Assembly: GCA_024449915.1 (NCBI GenBank)
Contig: JAMZAV010000108.1
Span: forward strand, 1,674,001-1,738,000
DNA length: 64,000 nucleotides
Direction: 5' to 3'
Source of the DNA: Sweltsa coloradensis
Lineage: Eukaryota; Arthropoda; Insecta; Plecoptera; Chloroperlidae
The notes beneath the pieces were generated by a model. The model made no database searches and was not told the DNA's origin. It saw only the letters and a program-made list of their open reading frames with translations. Position 1 is the stretch's first letter, and each line of letters opens with the position of its first letter. The position numbers and the translations under genes are program-made. Below, piece after piece: positions 34,186 to 46,247 of the stretch.

Positions 34186-35462
34186 TAAATATTTCTCAAA
34201 GAAATCGTACTTTTAGGACAACGATAATCAACCATAAAAGCTCATCCATCAACGCGACTGGAAAAAAGCGTTAGTGAAGCGGCATAGTAAGTTATAACTG
34301 TTTTCCAAAGGGGGAAGCTGTGTTATATTGTTGAATATTATGTGATAATGAATGATACGGTTGTTGAAAGTTCCAGACGTCCATACATTACACATCATTT
34401 TGAATAGTACCAGTATTATTCAGTAGTCACCTCTGTGAACGGCCCTCGTTAAAACTATGTTTTAATGGCAGCAATACATTTGTTAACTGTCCCAATTTGA
34501 TGAAATAAATCAATAACATATTATGCAAATTCGCGTAATCCCCCGTTCAAATATCCCACATGATTAAGTGGTTAGAAAACATGAGCAATAACAGTTTGTG
34601 TAATTAGTTAATAATTACCTTTCTAATTGAATCTTACATCACGGCAGATGCACAAAAAGTAATAAAAATCCTCCACGTATATAAATTTAGTGGTTGTGCC
34701 AGATACCTATAACCAGTATTTTTATTTATCTTATAAAATGAAAAATGGTTTACCACAAAATTGATGCTAAAATATTGTAAATAATAAATTCGTAACATTG
34801 TGAAATAAAATAACTACGGGGTTTTAGAAAATCAACAATTTATACATCTCAAATCGACACAAATTTTCACCCCTGGTTTACATTCTCTATGAGAATATGA
34901 CAGTAAAGCTTACATTTTAAGTCCATTCTATTAACCTACCAAAATACATTTTTTTCAAACATGTTTTCTATATACATATGTTATTTTTAAACTTTTGCAA
35001 CCGCATTAATATGTAATATTCAGTATTCTTGGTATGTAACAGTCCGGCCCGGCCCTTGTGTATTGTATCTGACTACAATACGCTACGCAATTAAAATTCA
35101 AAAGTAATTTATCTATATTTTATGTAAAGCTTAGCAGAGAGGTGCGTAGAACTAGTTTCAACTTTCGAGCATGCGTGAGGTGTGAAGGGGCGGGGAATGT
35201 GGAATTGGGCGTTAATAGGCGGGAATGATAGAATTACTGCACAAAATATATCCAACATTATATTGCATGTCTAGTATTATTAGTGGTTTACAATAGATTA
35301 ATACAGTTTGCAATATTATGTTGGTTAAATTTTTATAAAGCGGCCAGCCCAGATAATATCAAATCAAAGATCTGAGCAGCGTTGCAAGTTATAATTTTGA
35401 GTCTAAAACTTGACTGAGTTCAGAGTAAAATAACTTTTTAATTTAATAAATTTGAAACGGAT

Positions 35463-36297
35463 ATTTACTAAAAGTGACAGTGACAGCGACAGCGACAAGC
35501 GACAATAGTCGACCGTCACGACAACTTTAGGGAGAAGAGCAAGTGAGCTACCACTTCGAATGTTCATCATACCAAATTAAATAGTAATTACTTACATTTG
35601 TTGTATGAAGTCGTTTATTACGTTAAGGAAACATTGGCAGACGGCTTTATTATTATTATTATTGTTTTATTCTTGTTTTTTTAAAATTGCAACAAGAAAC
35701 GGCGTCGACGCTAGCAAATATCTTGCTAAACACCCCCAAAATCTGTGGAAATCTTGTGCCGCGAAGAGCCTTGATGAAGCACGTGAAACTAAATTAATTA
35801 AACACATGCAGTTGGTTCTCCCATAAGTGCTCCTGCACAGGGAAGGGAAATGGGCTCACTGAGCAGTCTTTGAGGCGGGCGGCAGGTCGTTCCATTGGTT
35901 AACTACCCGGAAAGAAAAAACACGTCGGCCGAGCAGTCCTTTGGCCGGAGGGGGTTGGAGGGGGGGGGTGCCTATTATCGTTATTATCGAATAAATGTGC
36001 AATTATTGCCAATAAAAAGCTTATACGCTTGGCTCAACGCTGCATGCATCTGACTCATCTATACAAGATTGCAAGCTGTGTATTGGCAACAATTACACAT
36101 TTAACATTTTTAATGCCGTCTGCCAATGTTTCCTTAACGTAATAAACAACAACATTTAGCAAATGTAAGTAATAACTATTTAATTTGTTATGATAAAAAT
36201 TCGAGGTGGCAGTTCTCACTTGCTCTTCTCATTAAAGTTATCGTTTCGGTCGGCTATTGTCGCTTGTCGCTGTCGCTGTCACTGTCACTTAGTAAAT
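35463..36297. mobile_element. 835-bp long-TIR (fold-back) DNA element
   Basis: The ends ATTTACTAAAAGTGACAGTG and CACTGTCACTTAGTAAAT are inverted, followed inward by a (GACAGC)n-like stretch. The complementary arms extend about 190 bp to GGAAACATTGGCAGACGGCT / GCCGTCTGCCAATGTTTCC. A second nested inverted pair sits in the centre (TGCAATTATTGCCAATA near 36000, TATTGGCAACAATTACA near 36083). A 73-residue ORF across the left arm is not conserved in any way I can see. It is non-autonomous and its superfamily is undetermined. Confidence 0.8.
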
Positions 36298-36789
36298 AGT
36301 GCTAACTTAAAAATAATTGCATGTGACTTTTGATTTTGGTTACAATACAATGATTTATTCAATTTGACCAATTCATCTCCAAATTGTTTCAAATGTTAGA
36401 TTTACATTCTTAAAAACTTATCTTCACACTGAAACAGGACGATCAGGCAACTCTCTAATTTGTGAGGTAGTCGATAGTAAGTGGAAATTCAATTCCAAGG
36501 TTTTCCCCGAGGAAAAGACAGATTCTGATCATTCTCTACAAACTATCTTCACAGTCACAGGTAACACCCAAGGTACAAGGGTATTCGAATATACATCGAC
36601 CATTGGTCACACCTATGCCTAGTTACATGGTTACATAACATGTGACTTTTGGTAACAATACGATTCATTCAATTTGACCAATTATTCTTCAAATTGTTTC
36701 TTATGTTAAATTTGCACTTTTAGAACTTATCTGATGAATAATTATAATTTTATCATATCTTATATGTGATTGCAATAAAATATATTTTA

Positions 36790-37430
36790 CGTAGGGATGT
36801 CCGCAGTAGGGTGCACGTCAGTATACTCGTCAGTGTGACCCTCGTCTGATGACTAGTGAGGTTACTACGGTGTAAGGGTGATTGTAAAGAAATGCACGAG
36901 GGCTCTTGAAGACGACTCAATCCCAGCATTGTAAAGAAATGCACGAGGGCTCTTGAAGACGACTCAATCCCAGCATTGTAAAGAAATGCACGAGGGCTCT
37001 TGAAGACGACTCAATCCCAGCATTAACCTTAAGGCTATTCCAGAGCACTCTGCTCGATATTTTGAAAGTCAAAGGAAAATAACTGAAAGTTGGTTGAATA
37101 AAAGAGGAACTTGAATAAAAAAGAAACAATATTTTTTTCGACGAGACAATTGCTCCCTTTTGGACATTATATGCAAATTTTGGGTCAATAAGAAAAGTAC
37201 CGTTCTAGGTGCAATACTTAATTTTGACCAACATTTTTTAAAATTGTTTGAACACACTTTTGTCTCCGCTACTAGTACGATTTTTTCGTCCACCGGTTCA
37301 AAACTCTCATTTGTACCATGTACAACCATGTAAAACGTTGAAACATTGCTGTCAAGATTGCCGGTGGCGGGATTCGAGCACGTGACCTCCCGAATCAGAG
37401 TCTAACGTGTACCCTTACATATGAGCTACC
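36790..37430 (-). mobile_element. Family B SINE with internal triplication and a nested insertion
   Basis: Part of the family B body (ATTGTAAAGAAATGCACGAG and on to CAATCCCAGC) is repeated three times in exact 47-bp steps from 36881, 36928 and 36975. The tRNA-like head is found only after an interruption, at about 37349-37430 (GATTGCCGGTGGCGGGATTC on the plus strand). The interruption is a single-arm fold-back relative (37033-37320). Confidence 0.75.
37033..37320 (+). mobile_element. Single-arm copy of the TTAA fold-back family
   Basis: It starts directly after TTAA (37029-37032) with GGCTATTCCAGAGCACTCTG, parallel to GGCTATTGTACCACCTCTGG at 28221. It follows the left arm of that element (TTTTGAAAGTCAAAG, CTGAAAGTTGGTTGAATAAA, CCCTTTTGGACATTATATGC) to the former hairpin centre near 37320. 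The right arm is absent. It sits inside a family B SINE, so it is younger than that SINE. Confidence 0.65.
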
Positions 37431-38173
37431 ACTCTCAATGTGAGCAAAATAGTTTATGAGTATGGACGATCGAAACAAAATAGTTCCCTTAATCGACCCT
37501 CATCTCCTTCATACGCCACTGTAAACATCAATACATCATAAAGCATTAATGTTCACATTTGATTATTGTTTTGATTGAAGATAAGTCAGTCACTCAAAAG
37601 ACAAAAACTTCAAATGACGTTAATGGTTTCACCATCTAAGAGAAATCGGTTAAAATGGCGCCAAATCGAATCTGGTACTGTCTTCATTATCCAAGTTTTG
37701 TGGTGCAAAAAGGTGCAAAAATAGTGCATAAGGAAGACACCATTTTGGGTTTTGAATTCCTGTGTGGAGGAGCCAAAGTTAATGGACCCTCATTACCCCA
37801 TCATTGACTAACCACTCGGATTTTCTCGCGCCCGTTGAAGACAAAGGCAAAAACCCGTTGATCCACCACGCGCCACAGTATAGAAGGTTTTCCTAGTAAA
37901 ATGTTTTCCTAGTAAAACTAAGTATACGTCTCGGGCAATGCAATTTTGGGTGTATTATAGAGTGCTAGTGAAGGGGGAGGTGGAGAAGGGGGGGGGGTCA
38001 CACGGGGTCAAAACACACTGTCACGCCACTGTCACAGTCTTCCAGGATCCAGAAAGGAATCATCAAATTCTAGTATAAAAACAAACTCATCTGCATTGTC
38101 GTCCCGCCCTCTTCGGACAGGCGATCGCCCGAGGAACGACGAAGTGTGGCGGAGGTTACCGAAGTGGTGGGAG

Positions 38174-38241
38174 TCATTTCTGGGAATCCCTTGCGGTGTG
38201 TATGCACAACTCAATGACACGGCGATAAGGCGCGACGGGCT
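38174..38241 (-). CDS. Candidate terminal exon, unidentified protein
   Basis: On the minus strand a strong acceptor (CCTCCCCTCCACAG) is followed by GC-richer sequence. Entered with one base carried over (as from the candidate exon at 47556-47688), it reads EPVAPYRRVIELCIHTARDS, then QK and TGA. Entered in phase 0 instead, a 68-codon frame stays open to a stop near 38032, so the phase is ambiguous. No homologue is recognised. Chance cannot be excluded. Confidence 0.22.
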
Positions 38242-38441
38242 CTGTGGAGGGGAGGTTTAATAGTAGGCCAGAGAACTAGCGTATTGACGAGTTCGAGGGA
38301 AAAACACGAACGATTTGGACTAGCAGGAAAAGTTTTTAATTCTAAACTAGCTTTAGCTGGCTTGTAGAAAGTAAATAAATGGAGTTGGTGTCAGGGGACG
38401 GAATTCAGTTTTTTGCCACTGGATTAAAGTAATAATATAGT

Positions 38442-38656
38442 CACAGTGTAACAATCTTATACGGTATTGAAACTCCATATAAAAATTCGCTGTAAAGCCT
38501 TCACGCGCGCCTCTAGCGGCCATAAGAGTCAACTACATCCACATGCTAATCTTAGCTGAATACTATAGGTTGAAGTTTATGACCGCATAGAGCGCTAGTG
38601 TCGCTATAGGGTTTGCGCAGACGCGACATTCTATTTGATGTGATTGTTATACTGTG
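38442..38656. mobile_element. Short MITE-like element with CACAGTGTAACAATC ends
   Basis: CACAGTGTAACAATC (38442-38456) and GATTGTTATACTGTG (about 38642-38656) are inverted with one mismatch and enclose about 215 bp that include GCGCCTCTAGCGGCC. TA-containing flanks occur on both sides, but a clean target duplication is not evident. Confidence 0.6.
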
Positions 38657-39667
38657 ATATAATGTTCTCTCGCCCTAGGCTGGTTTCGCTTGACTAGCCC
38701 AAATTAAAGATGCTAATAATCTTAGTGACGTTTGTTCAAATTTCACATGCCCTTGGACAAGAAACACGATTTGTGTAAAGAATATGTTTAAGACATTTTT
38801 TAAGGTTACGCTTTTAAGTTTAAATAGTTATTAATTAAATAAGAAATTAAAATTAAACATTGACTGGATCTTTAAATTATCTTTCAATCTTTTAATTTCT
38901 TCTTCTTTAGTTTTAAATCTTTTACAAATATTTAATGCTATGCAATATTTAAAATGGGATTCATCACTATTCATATAATATATTCATAAATAATTTGATT
39001 TTTAATGACTAAATAGGGTGGATAATTCTTGATAAAGAAAATGCCGCAACTAGCTTCCAAAATTCAAAACAATAATCTCAGATACAGACCAAAAAACATC
39101 ACAACATAAATTTTCGCCAAATGAGCAAAATGTATTTTCATTTTAAACACGGGAGTGTAATCTTACACACATAAAAATGTAAATCACAAACAGTACAGGC
39201 CATAAAATGGAAGACATTTGCAACAGTTAAGTTTATGCCAGCCAGCCCAGCTGATAAGTCTGCTTTGAATAACCAGAGCGCGCTAGTTTTATGGGGGAAG
39301 ATATGGATATTTAAATTTTAACATTAAAGCGACGCAGTTAGTTTTAGTACAGCTACACACATAAAACTAAGAACACTTTGTCGTAATTAGCTCGTTCTAT
39401 TTTAAATGCTTAGCTCTTGCTCATTTATGTATTTACAAATAACAATTATTAGATCTTGAAAAGAACAGACTTAGAGCTTTCTATTCTTAGACTGTTATCC
39501 TTAAACCAAAATCAATTTATGAAAGAAAATGTCACATTTAACGCGCAATTTGAATTCTGTTGCAAACAAAGGTTTGTAATAATGTAGCTCTATATTCCAT
39601 CACACAGAAAAGCTGTAATCAAATATGCAAAAACGCACAATATACTCCAAATAGAAATTTTACGAAT

Positions 39668-39913
39668 ATGGAACGTTTTTCAACAAAACCTTCAGGATAT
39701 CACTGGCGACCAATAAGCTCCAAAACTTCAAAAGGTGGCATTATTAGGAACCGCCTACATACCGCGAAAAGTTTTAGTGTAAAAATATTGTTTTTGTTAT
39801 TTTCTTGTATTTTGATAGTCTCTTGTTTACTTATAAGTGTTTTCACATATACGGTTATTGTTACCTCCCGTGAAAATTTTTTGTTTGTGCCCATTGTGTC
39901 TTTCATACGTTGA
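39668..39913 (+). CDS. Unidentified ORF with one membrane segment, 81 aa
   Basis: ATG at 39668 opens an 81-codon frame: a basic N-terminal part (MERFSTKPSGYHWRPISSKT), then a long hydrophobic stretch (VKILFLLFSCILIVSCLLIS) of transmembrane length, then a stop after VSFIR. The topology would suit the first exon of a type II membrane protein, with an internal splice donor truncating it. No downstream exon was found. It may be a chance AT-rich ORF. Confidence 0.2.
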   Translation: MERFSTKPSGYHWRPISSKTSKGGIIRNRLHTAKSFSVKILFLLFSCILIVSCLLISVFTYTVIVTSRENFLFVPIVSFIR

Positions 39914-40599
39914 TAGAAACGAAAATCATAATAATAGAGCAATAATATTATGTAAATGTTAATTTCGCTGTGTTCCATTACTTTTAAAATCCTGACGTTT
40001 CAGTAAGACCATCATCTGAGTCTGACTGAAGTAATTTCACAAAGTAATCGAACAAAGCGAAATGACCGCAAAATATATGGATTCTCTTATATTTCGGTCT
40101 GTGAAAGCATAAAGTTTAAAAATAATAACGGTAATATACATTACATCTTTACAAGTACATGGATTTGCAATTATACAGGCAAGACGATAGTTATAGTGTC
40201 AGATAGCTGATACCAGATCCAAGATATCTGACACCAGATTCCAGATATCAGATACCAGCCATCTTAACTATAAGAATTAAGATTGAATTCACCAGAAATT
40301 AATCCAAGAATTCGCAAACATGCCTGAGGCTCCACTCCACTCAAACAAACCTATAATAATGACAAAATATTTACGCATCAAACCGGTTCCCTTATTAACG
40401 TGTATATTCAAATAATTATCTCTAGAGATAGGCAGGCCTACATGCGAAGAGCATTCTTGCTAATGCTATATAGCTGATACATCAGTAAAATAATTTGGAA
40501 TAACCCGGAAGACTATTTTTATAATATTTCGAATCAATACTTCAATCCAGTTGAATTAGTTTGAACAATTAAATAATTTTAAATAATTTGCAACAGGTG

Positions 40600-40790
40600 T
40601 CTAACTAGGTCATTGCGGATAGAATAACTGTGAAGGGATGTTCGAATCCCTTGCATTCGCATTAACGACTGAGGGAAACCTCGGAAAAAACCTTCAGTCA
40701 GGATTCCGATCTTGGCGGGAATTGAACCCGGGACCTCCCAAATCAGAGTCGCGCGCTTAACGCTCGAGCCAACACTGTCGGTGTACGTGG
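40600..40790 (-). mobile_element. SINE-like element, family B
   Basis: On the plus strand the copy reads AACTAGGTCATTGCGGATAG, GAAGGGATGTTCGAATCCCT, GCATTCGCATTAACGACTGA, AAAACCTTCAGTCAGGATTC, GGCGGGAATTGAACCCGGGA, CCTCCCAAATCAGAGTCGCG, CGCTCGAGCCAACACTGTCG. Read in reverse, this is a tRNA-like head with A box (TTGGCTCGAGCGTTAAGCG) and B box (GGGTTCAATTCCC) followed by the family body. Confidence 0.8.
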
Positions 40791-41064
40791 TATTTTAAAA
40801 ATATACATGCGATTAATCCTAAATCACACAAGTGTTTAATAGCGAGTAAAATATCAATTAAACAAAATTAAAACTTTTAAATTAGCAAAATTGTTCCCAC
40901 TTTAATTAAGTATTACGTCATTATATTGCAACATCATTCTTTAACAATGTTAGCTAACAATAATAATAATTCATAAACTTCGTGCTTATCCAGTACTGAT
41001 ACGCAGTATGCCAATAAAGACAAACGGGAACAACGGGAGTATCAAAAAATAAAACAAACACAAT

Positions 41065-41295
41065 TTTGGTGGAGGTGCCGAGTACGGAAAATGCCCTCGT
41101 TGAAAAAAAACGGCCCCAAACCTTCTTGACACCAAGGACCGCTTGAAACATTATTATCCTTGTTGGCGGGAATTGTAAAACAACGTCAATCAGGAGTCAT
41201 GTTCGGTTTTTATCTTAAAGTGACACAGGCAATGACAGACGGAAGGAAATAACAATAATACCTTAAAGGGGAGTTTCGCTCCCTAACGATTATAA
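41065..41295 (-). mobile_element. Repeat family X, minus-strand copy
   Basis: GGTGGAGGTGCCGAGTACGG, TCCTTGTTGGCGGGAATTGT, CATGTTCGGTTTTTATC, GACACAGGCAATGACAGACG and GAGTTTCGCTCCCT appear in reverse order relative to the plus-strand copies. Both ends carry the GGAGCGAA-type terminus or its remnant. Confidence 0.65.
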
Positions 41296-41344
41296 TTAGT
41301 TATTAAAATGGAAATTTACAAAAAAAAGACAAAATAAAAAAGTA

Positions 41345-41500
41345 GAGAGAGCTAGTGTTGCGACAGGAGATTGAGGAAGAAGAAGATGAGGTGCCGAGCT
41401 TGGCAGGCAGTGATGATTCGGTGATGCCCAAGATCAATTGGTGGAAACACCTCTTTACCCAACTCTATGATGTTGGAAAAGTGTAGTTATATATGAAAAA
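41345..41500 (+). mobile_element. Non-LTR retrotransposon C-terminal coding stub
   Basis: An open frame reads LVLRQEIEEEEDEVPSLAGS then DDSVMPKINWWKHLFTQLYD and a stop near 41482. The EEEDEVPSLAG phrase and the downstream bases match the LINE fragment at 2290-2600. Only the extreme 3' end is present. Confidence 0.6.
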
Positions 41501-42199
41501 CATGGAAAACTCTCTGTATATGATACGCGTTTTTTATTTATGTCTTGTAAAATCTACATGTATTTAAATATTTACCCTTTAAAACTGTGCTAAACTATAG
41601 CACAAAACGTGAAGTATTATGTATTCTTATCACGCTCGCGCCTGGCTGCTCGGTGAGTTAGCTACTTGTCACACCTGTTAATCATTCGCCACCTTTTCGT
41701 TTAGCCCGCCGCGCAATCAGGTGATAGGGACAGTAGACTCACAGCCACGTGTATTAGGGTCACAGCACCCGAGAGATTACGCGCGTGCAACATGGTTGTA
41801 ATCAGAGCCAGGTTTGTGTATCTCTCCCTCGATAGGGCAATGGTCAAACTTATCTCCCACCAGAGCGCAGATCGATCGGGGTTTGGTCACAGTTTTCTTT
41901 ATTTTGATAAAATAGGAATTTTTTACAACATTCTGACGTCAGTTCATTGTTGTTGTAGTGGGTGACAGATTTCCCACCAGAGTGCAGAGCGATCGACGTT
42001 TGGTCACCGCCATGTGTAAGTTCCATTGGAACCACAATATAAAGAGTCCTGTGACCAAACCCCGACCATACTATCCGGAGAATCCAGGCGAACCAGCTTG
42101 GCATGGCCCTATCGGGATGGATTTTTTTAAACTTCTGAGTTGTATAATATTAGGTTTTTGTATGTTAAAAAGGTAACTTTCAAAGCTGAAACGAAAACA

Positions 42200-44440
42200 A
42201 AAACTATTTATTTATTTATTTCAAAACAGATACCTTCCTAATAATTTTCTATTTTAACTACGTTTTTATTGAAACTTACAAGTTCTCAGTCAGAAAATTC
42301 CCAATTTTATCCTGGGCAAAAAGTTTTATAAAATTTGAATTAATTTTACAGTAGTCACTGCTTTTGGGCACAAGGAAAACGAAAATAAGATTTTTATAAC
42401 AACTTCCCGGCTCTAGTACAAAAATATAATCGTACCTAATTTGTGCAAATAGAATCAAATGACAATGCACCACCGACAATTTACGAACAATAGGCAACAC
42501 TGAAAATGTGTTGCTAAAGCCCCGGAAAATTTACATTAATCAGCTTCAGGCAAATGAAATTGAAAGGTCAATTTTGTCACTTATTAAGACACTGGTAAAT
42601 TACTGTGCTTTTGTAATCTCATTCACATCACGGTGTCACGTAATAATGTGAAATTTAAATATTATTTATTTTTTCCATTCTTTGTGTCATTTAATTCAAA
42701 TTATTTTGCTGGCTTGATGCTGCTGCTATTGATAAATACAGTAGGAAAACAGCTTTAGTACTTCTATAACCCTAGCAATTTTCCATATACCCTAGTGAAA
42801 ATATTGTTTGTTTAGGACTTAGTATGTACTTTTAAACAAAACACGCATAAGGGTCATAAGGGTCGTGGAAATAAAACTATGAAACTATACTTAACTATAG
42901 GAATAAAGGGGTGCCAGTGCATGAAGTACGTGTTGCATGAACATCTTCAACTATTATGAACTTTAACTTCGCTGAATAAAACACGGATCATTATCATAGC
43001 ATTGATAGAAGAATAAAATTAAGAAGTTTAACGATTAAATACTCGTTAAGTTTTACAGCAGCAGTAATTTATGTATATATTAATAATTCAAATGAAATCT
43101 GAATAAGTAAGTACGTGTCATATGATAGCAAAATCCAGAATAAATATGTTCTAGATAATATACTGAGATTTAAATAATAAAAGTATACACTACAATTATT
43201 AAAGTGAAACTTCAAAAACGATGACACTGTACAGTGAAGTGGTCGATTCGGGGGCATAGGTTTGAATCTTGGCATGGCTACAATGAATGTCATGTGGATT
43301 TGTTTATTTTTTACGTGATACAACCAGATTGTTTCGATTTTAAGTTATTGTAAAATTAATAGATGTAATTTAATTATCATCATATACGGAAATATACATT
43401 ACTAAGGAACATCCGGGATTCGATCCCACGATGTCCCCAACCACAGGGGCAGGATACACAGGCGTAGGAAACGGAAGTGACCTGAGGGGCGTTGAGGAAA
43501 ATGAAGAGAATTCGAAGAAAAGTTTTATTTATAATTGTGGAAGTGGGTTTATTAATTAATTTCTTTGATTGTGGTTTTCTCTGTTTCGTTTCAAACTGAG
43601 TAATGTCGTGTAACATTTGACTAGCTATAATTGCACAAAATAGGTTGAATTAAAACCATTTTATCCCGATAGAGGTAGCGATTAATGTTTTTTACGCACG
43701 AGTCACCTCCACGGACTACGTCAACAGTCATATAAACAATAATAATTACAAAACGGTTTTCTTTCATGCATTCATACCTCGAGTTAATAAACCAATTTTT
43801 TCGACGATTAATTTGAATTACAATATAAGCAAAGTCAAAATTTCCCTATATGCTAACTTGCTATTTCATCATTCTCAGCATCTACTTAATCATTACAAAT
43901 TTGTATTGTAAGTTGTATGAATACAAACCACACATATTCTCCTCCATCATAAACACATAATAATTATTGTATTAAAGTAAGAAATATGCCAAGTAATGAG
44001 GCCAGTATTATTTTCTATGTCCAATTAGTGATAAATTAACAGTATTACAAAAATTAGTTCCAGATAATCTGTATTCACTATCTCAACCATCAACCAGACG
44101 TTGTAATTATTTTATTTGTAGGTTACATATAGGGTAATTTGTATCTATTAAAAATCTGGACATTTAACTTATACATTTGTCCTCTTCGATCGTTTTGAAA
44201 TAATTTATAATGCTTAATCATTCATCACTCAACATCAAATACTTATATATTGACCCTCTTTGACCCCAAATACGTAGCGCACCCCCTCCTAACTCATCAC
44301 ATCGCGCATAACACAAATCCATTGAAGTACATTCACCTAGGACAAAACCTCGTAGATTTCAAACCGATAGGCCAGATATTGTAAGCGATAACATCACCAA
44401 TTTCCCTTTCCGTTATTTGGGTGTTGTTCTCTTGTTATCT
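42200..44440. other. Intergenic, AT-rich, no gene seen
   Basis: No exon, RNA gene or repeated block with a partner was recognised. Open frames are short and of low-complexity composition. Confidence 0.5.
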
Positions 44441-44560
44441 GACTGAAAGCGAGAGTTCGTCGAGCACGTGGTGCGCATGCGCTCGCGTTATCTGGGTCGG
44501 TGTGACGTCACGCACTACTGACTGCCTGTACTAGCCCACTATAGTACCCACCTGCTAAGC
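44440..44560. promoter_or_regulatory. CpG-rich promoter-like island (E-box, NRF-1-like, CRE)
   Basis: Within 55 bases there are CACGTG (44465-44470), GTGCGCATGCGCTCG (NRF-1/EWG-like, 44471-44485) and TGACGTCACGCAC (44503-44515). Such clusters are typical of CpG-type promoters. No start codon with a convincing ORF follows on either strand. Confidence 0.35.
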
Positions 44561-44754
44561 TGGGAATCATCCAGAGATAGCCGTGTGCACTATTCACATT
44601 TCGTTAGTGTTACGTTTCGATGTCGATTAGTTAATGTTAAAGATGTATAAACACAATAATTTAAAAAAATAATAACTAAAAGATCCATACATTAAATGAT
44701 ATCGATAACATTATATTATAGCTACTCAAACGCACGAAATCAGTATTACTAATA

Positions 44755-46247
44755 GCAGAGTCGATAAAGAAGTTTCCCCTTTGGGGAGGTCCCCTTACTC
44801 CCAAGCAGAGTCGATAAAGAAGTTTCCCCTTTGGAGGTCCCCTTACTCCCAAGTCAAAACGGAATCTAACGTCCTGCGCGCTGAGAGCGGCTCCAATGTA
44901 AAACTAATAAAAGCACTGCACGCTAAATACGGCCAGTGGATTATCGATGTGCAGTGACGCTAAAATCAACAAACAACAGACTAAACGTCAAACTTCAATT
45001 TTATTTCAATCATATTAGCCCTGGGCCCTAGTCTTTTAAAACGATTTACTTTTGATTTATTATTGTACTATAAAGTGTTGCGCAGGCGTCACTGACATTT
45101 TCGTGCGAAATAATTTGAGATATGCCTTGTTCAAGCCTAACGACGTAAGTGTAGCCTAGCCCAAGGCCACAATACAGTTTTCAGACGTAAGTACGCCCTA
45201 GGCACTCAAATCGAAATCTTGAACAATACATATTGTCGGCCTAGCTCCTAAGCTTAGGTCTACTCCATCAGAAATATCCTCATTAATAAAGAGAGTTTGC
45301 TTTATGCCAAAACATTCGCCAACATTCGATCGTATTTAATATTTTGACGTTTCCGCCATTTGTCGTCATCGACTGTTAACTACTAGTAGAAAAGTGACGT
45401 AGTTTTATTGAAGTAGTTCCATCAATCGTCACACAGAGTCGCGCGGAACGTTAGATTCCCAACGCCAAAAACCGACTTTTTATTTAACCCAGGGCGGTAT
45501 AGGGAGTTGGAGGACCTCCCCAACGGGGAAACTTCTTTATCGACTCTGCTCCCAAGTCAAAACGGAATCTAACGTCCTGCGCGCTGAGAGCGGCTTAAAT
45601 ATGAAACTAATAAAAGCACTGCACGCTAAATACGGTCAGTAGATTATCGATGTGCAGTGACGCTGATATCAACAAATAACAGACGAAACGTCAAACTTCA
45701 ATTTTATTTCAATCATATTAGCCCTGGGCCATAGTCTTTTAAAACGATTTACTTTTGATTTATTACTGTACTATAAAGTATTGCGCAGGCGTCAGTGACA
45801 TTTCGTGCGAAATAATTTGAGATTTGTCTTGTTCAGCCTAACGGACGTAAGTGTAGCCTAGGCCCAAGGCTACAATACAGTTTTCAGACGTAAGTACGCC
45901 CTTGGCATTTAAATCGAAATCTTGAACAATACATATTGTCGGCCTAGGTCCTAAGCTTAGGTCTACTCCATCAGAAATATCCTCATTATAAAGAGAGTTT
46001 GCTTTATGCCAAACTATCGCCAACATTCGATCGATTTAATATTTTGACGTTTCCGCCATTTGTCGTCATCGACTGTTAACTACTAGTAGAAAGTGACGTA
46101 GTTTTATTGAAGTAGTTCCATCAATCGTCACACAGATGTCGCGCGAACGTTAGATTCCCAACGCCAAAAACCGACTTTTATTTAACCCAGGGCGGTATAG
46201 GGAGTTGGAGGACCTCCCCAACGGGGAAACTTCTTTATCGACTCTGC
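44755..46247. mobile_element. Compound DNA element: two fused copies with shared termini
   Basis: Termini CAGAGTCGATAAAGAAGTTT (left) and its complement (right) enclose two direct copies of a roughly 700-bp body (44855-45500 and 45551-46200), about 95% alike by eye. The left terminus is itself duplicated in a 50-bp step (44755 and 44805). Copy 1 ends with a full right terminus at 45549; copy 2 follows immediately without its own left terminus and ends at 46247. CTAATAG directly flanks the whole block on both sides, a 7-bp target duplication. Bodies contain no coding frame. Terminal CAG and the duplication size point loosely to hAT-like elements. Confidence 0.8.

Noticed and set aside
35605..35826. 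73-residue ORF with a hydrophobic start (signal-peptide-like)
   Set aside because: It lies across the arm of the 835-bp inverted-repeat element and its hydrophobic run comes from a TTA microsatellite.
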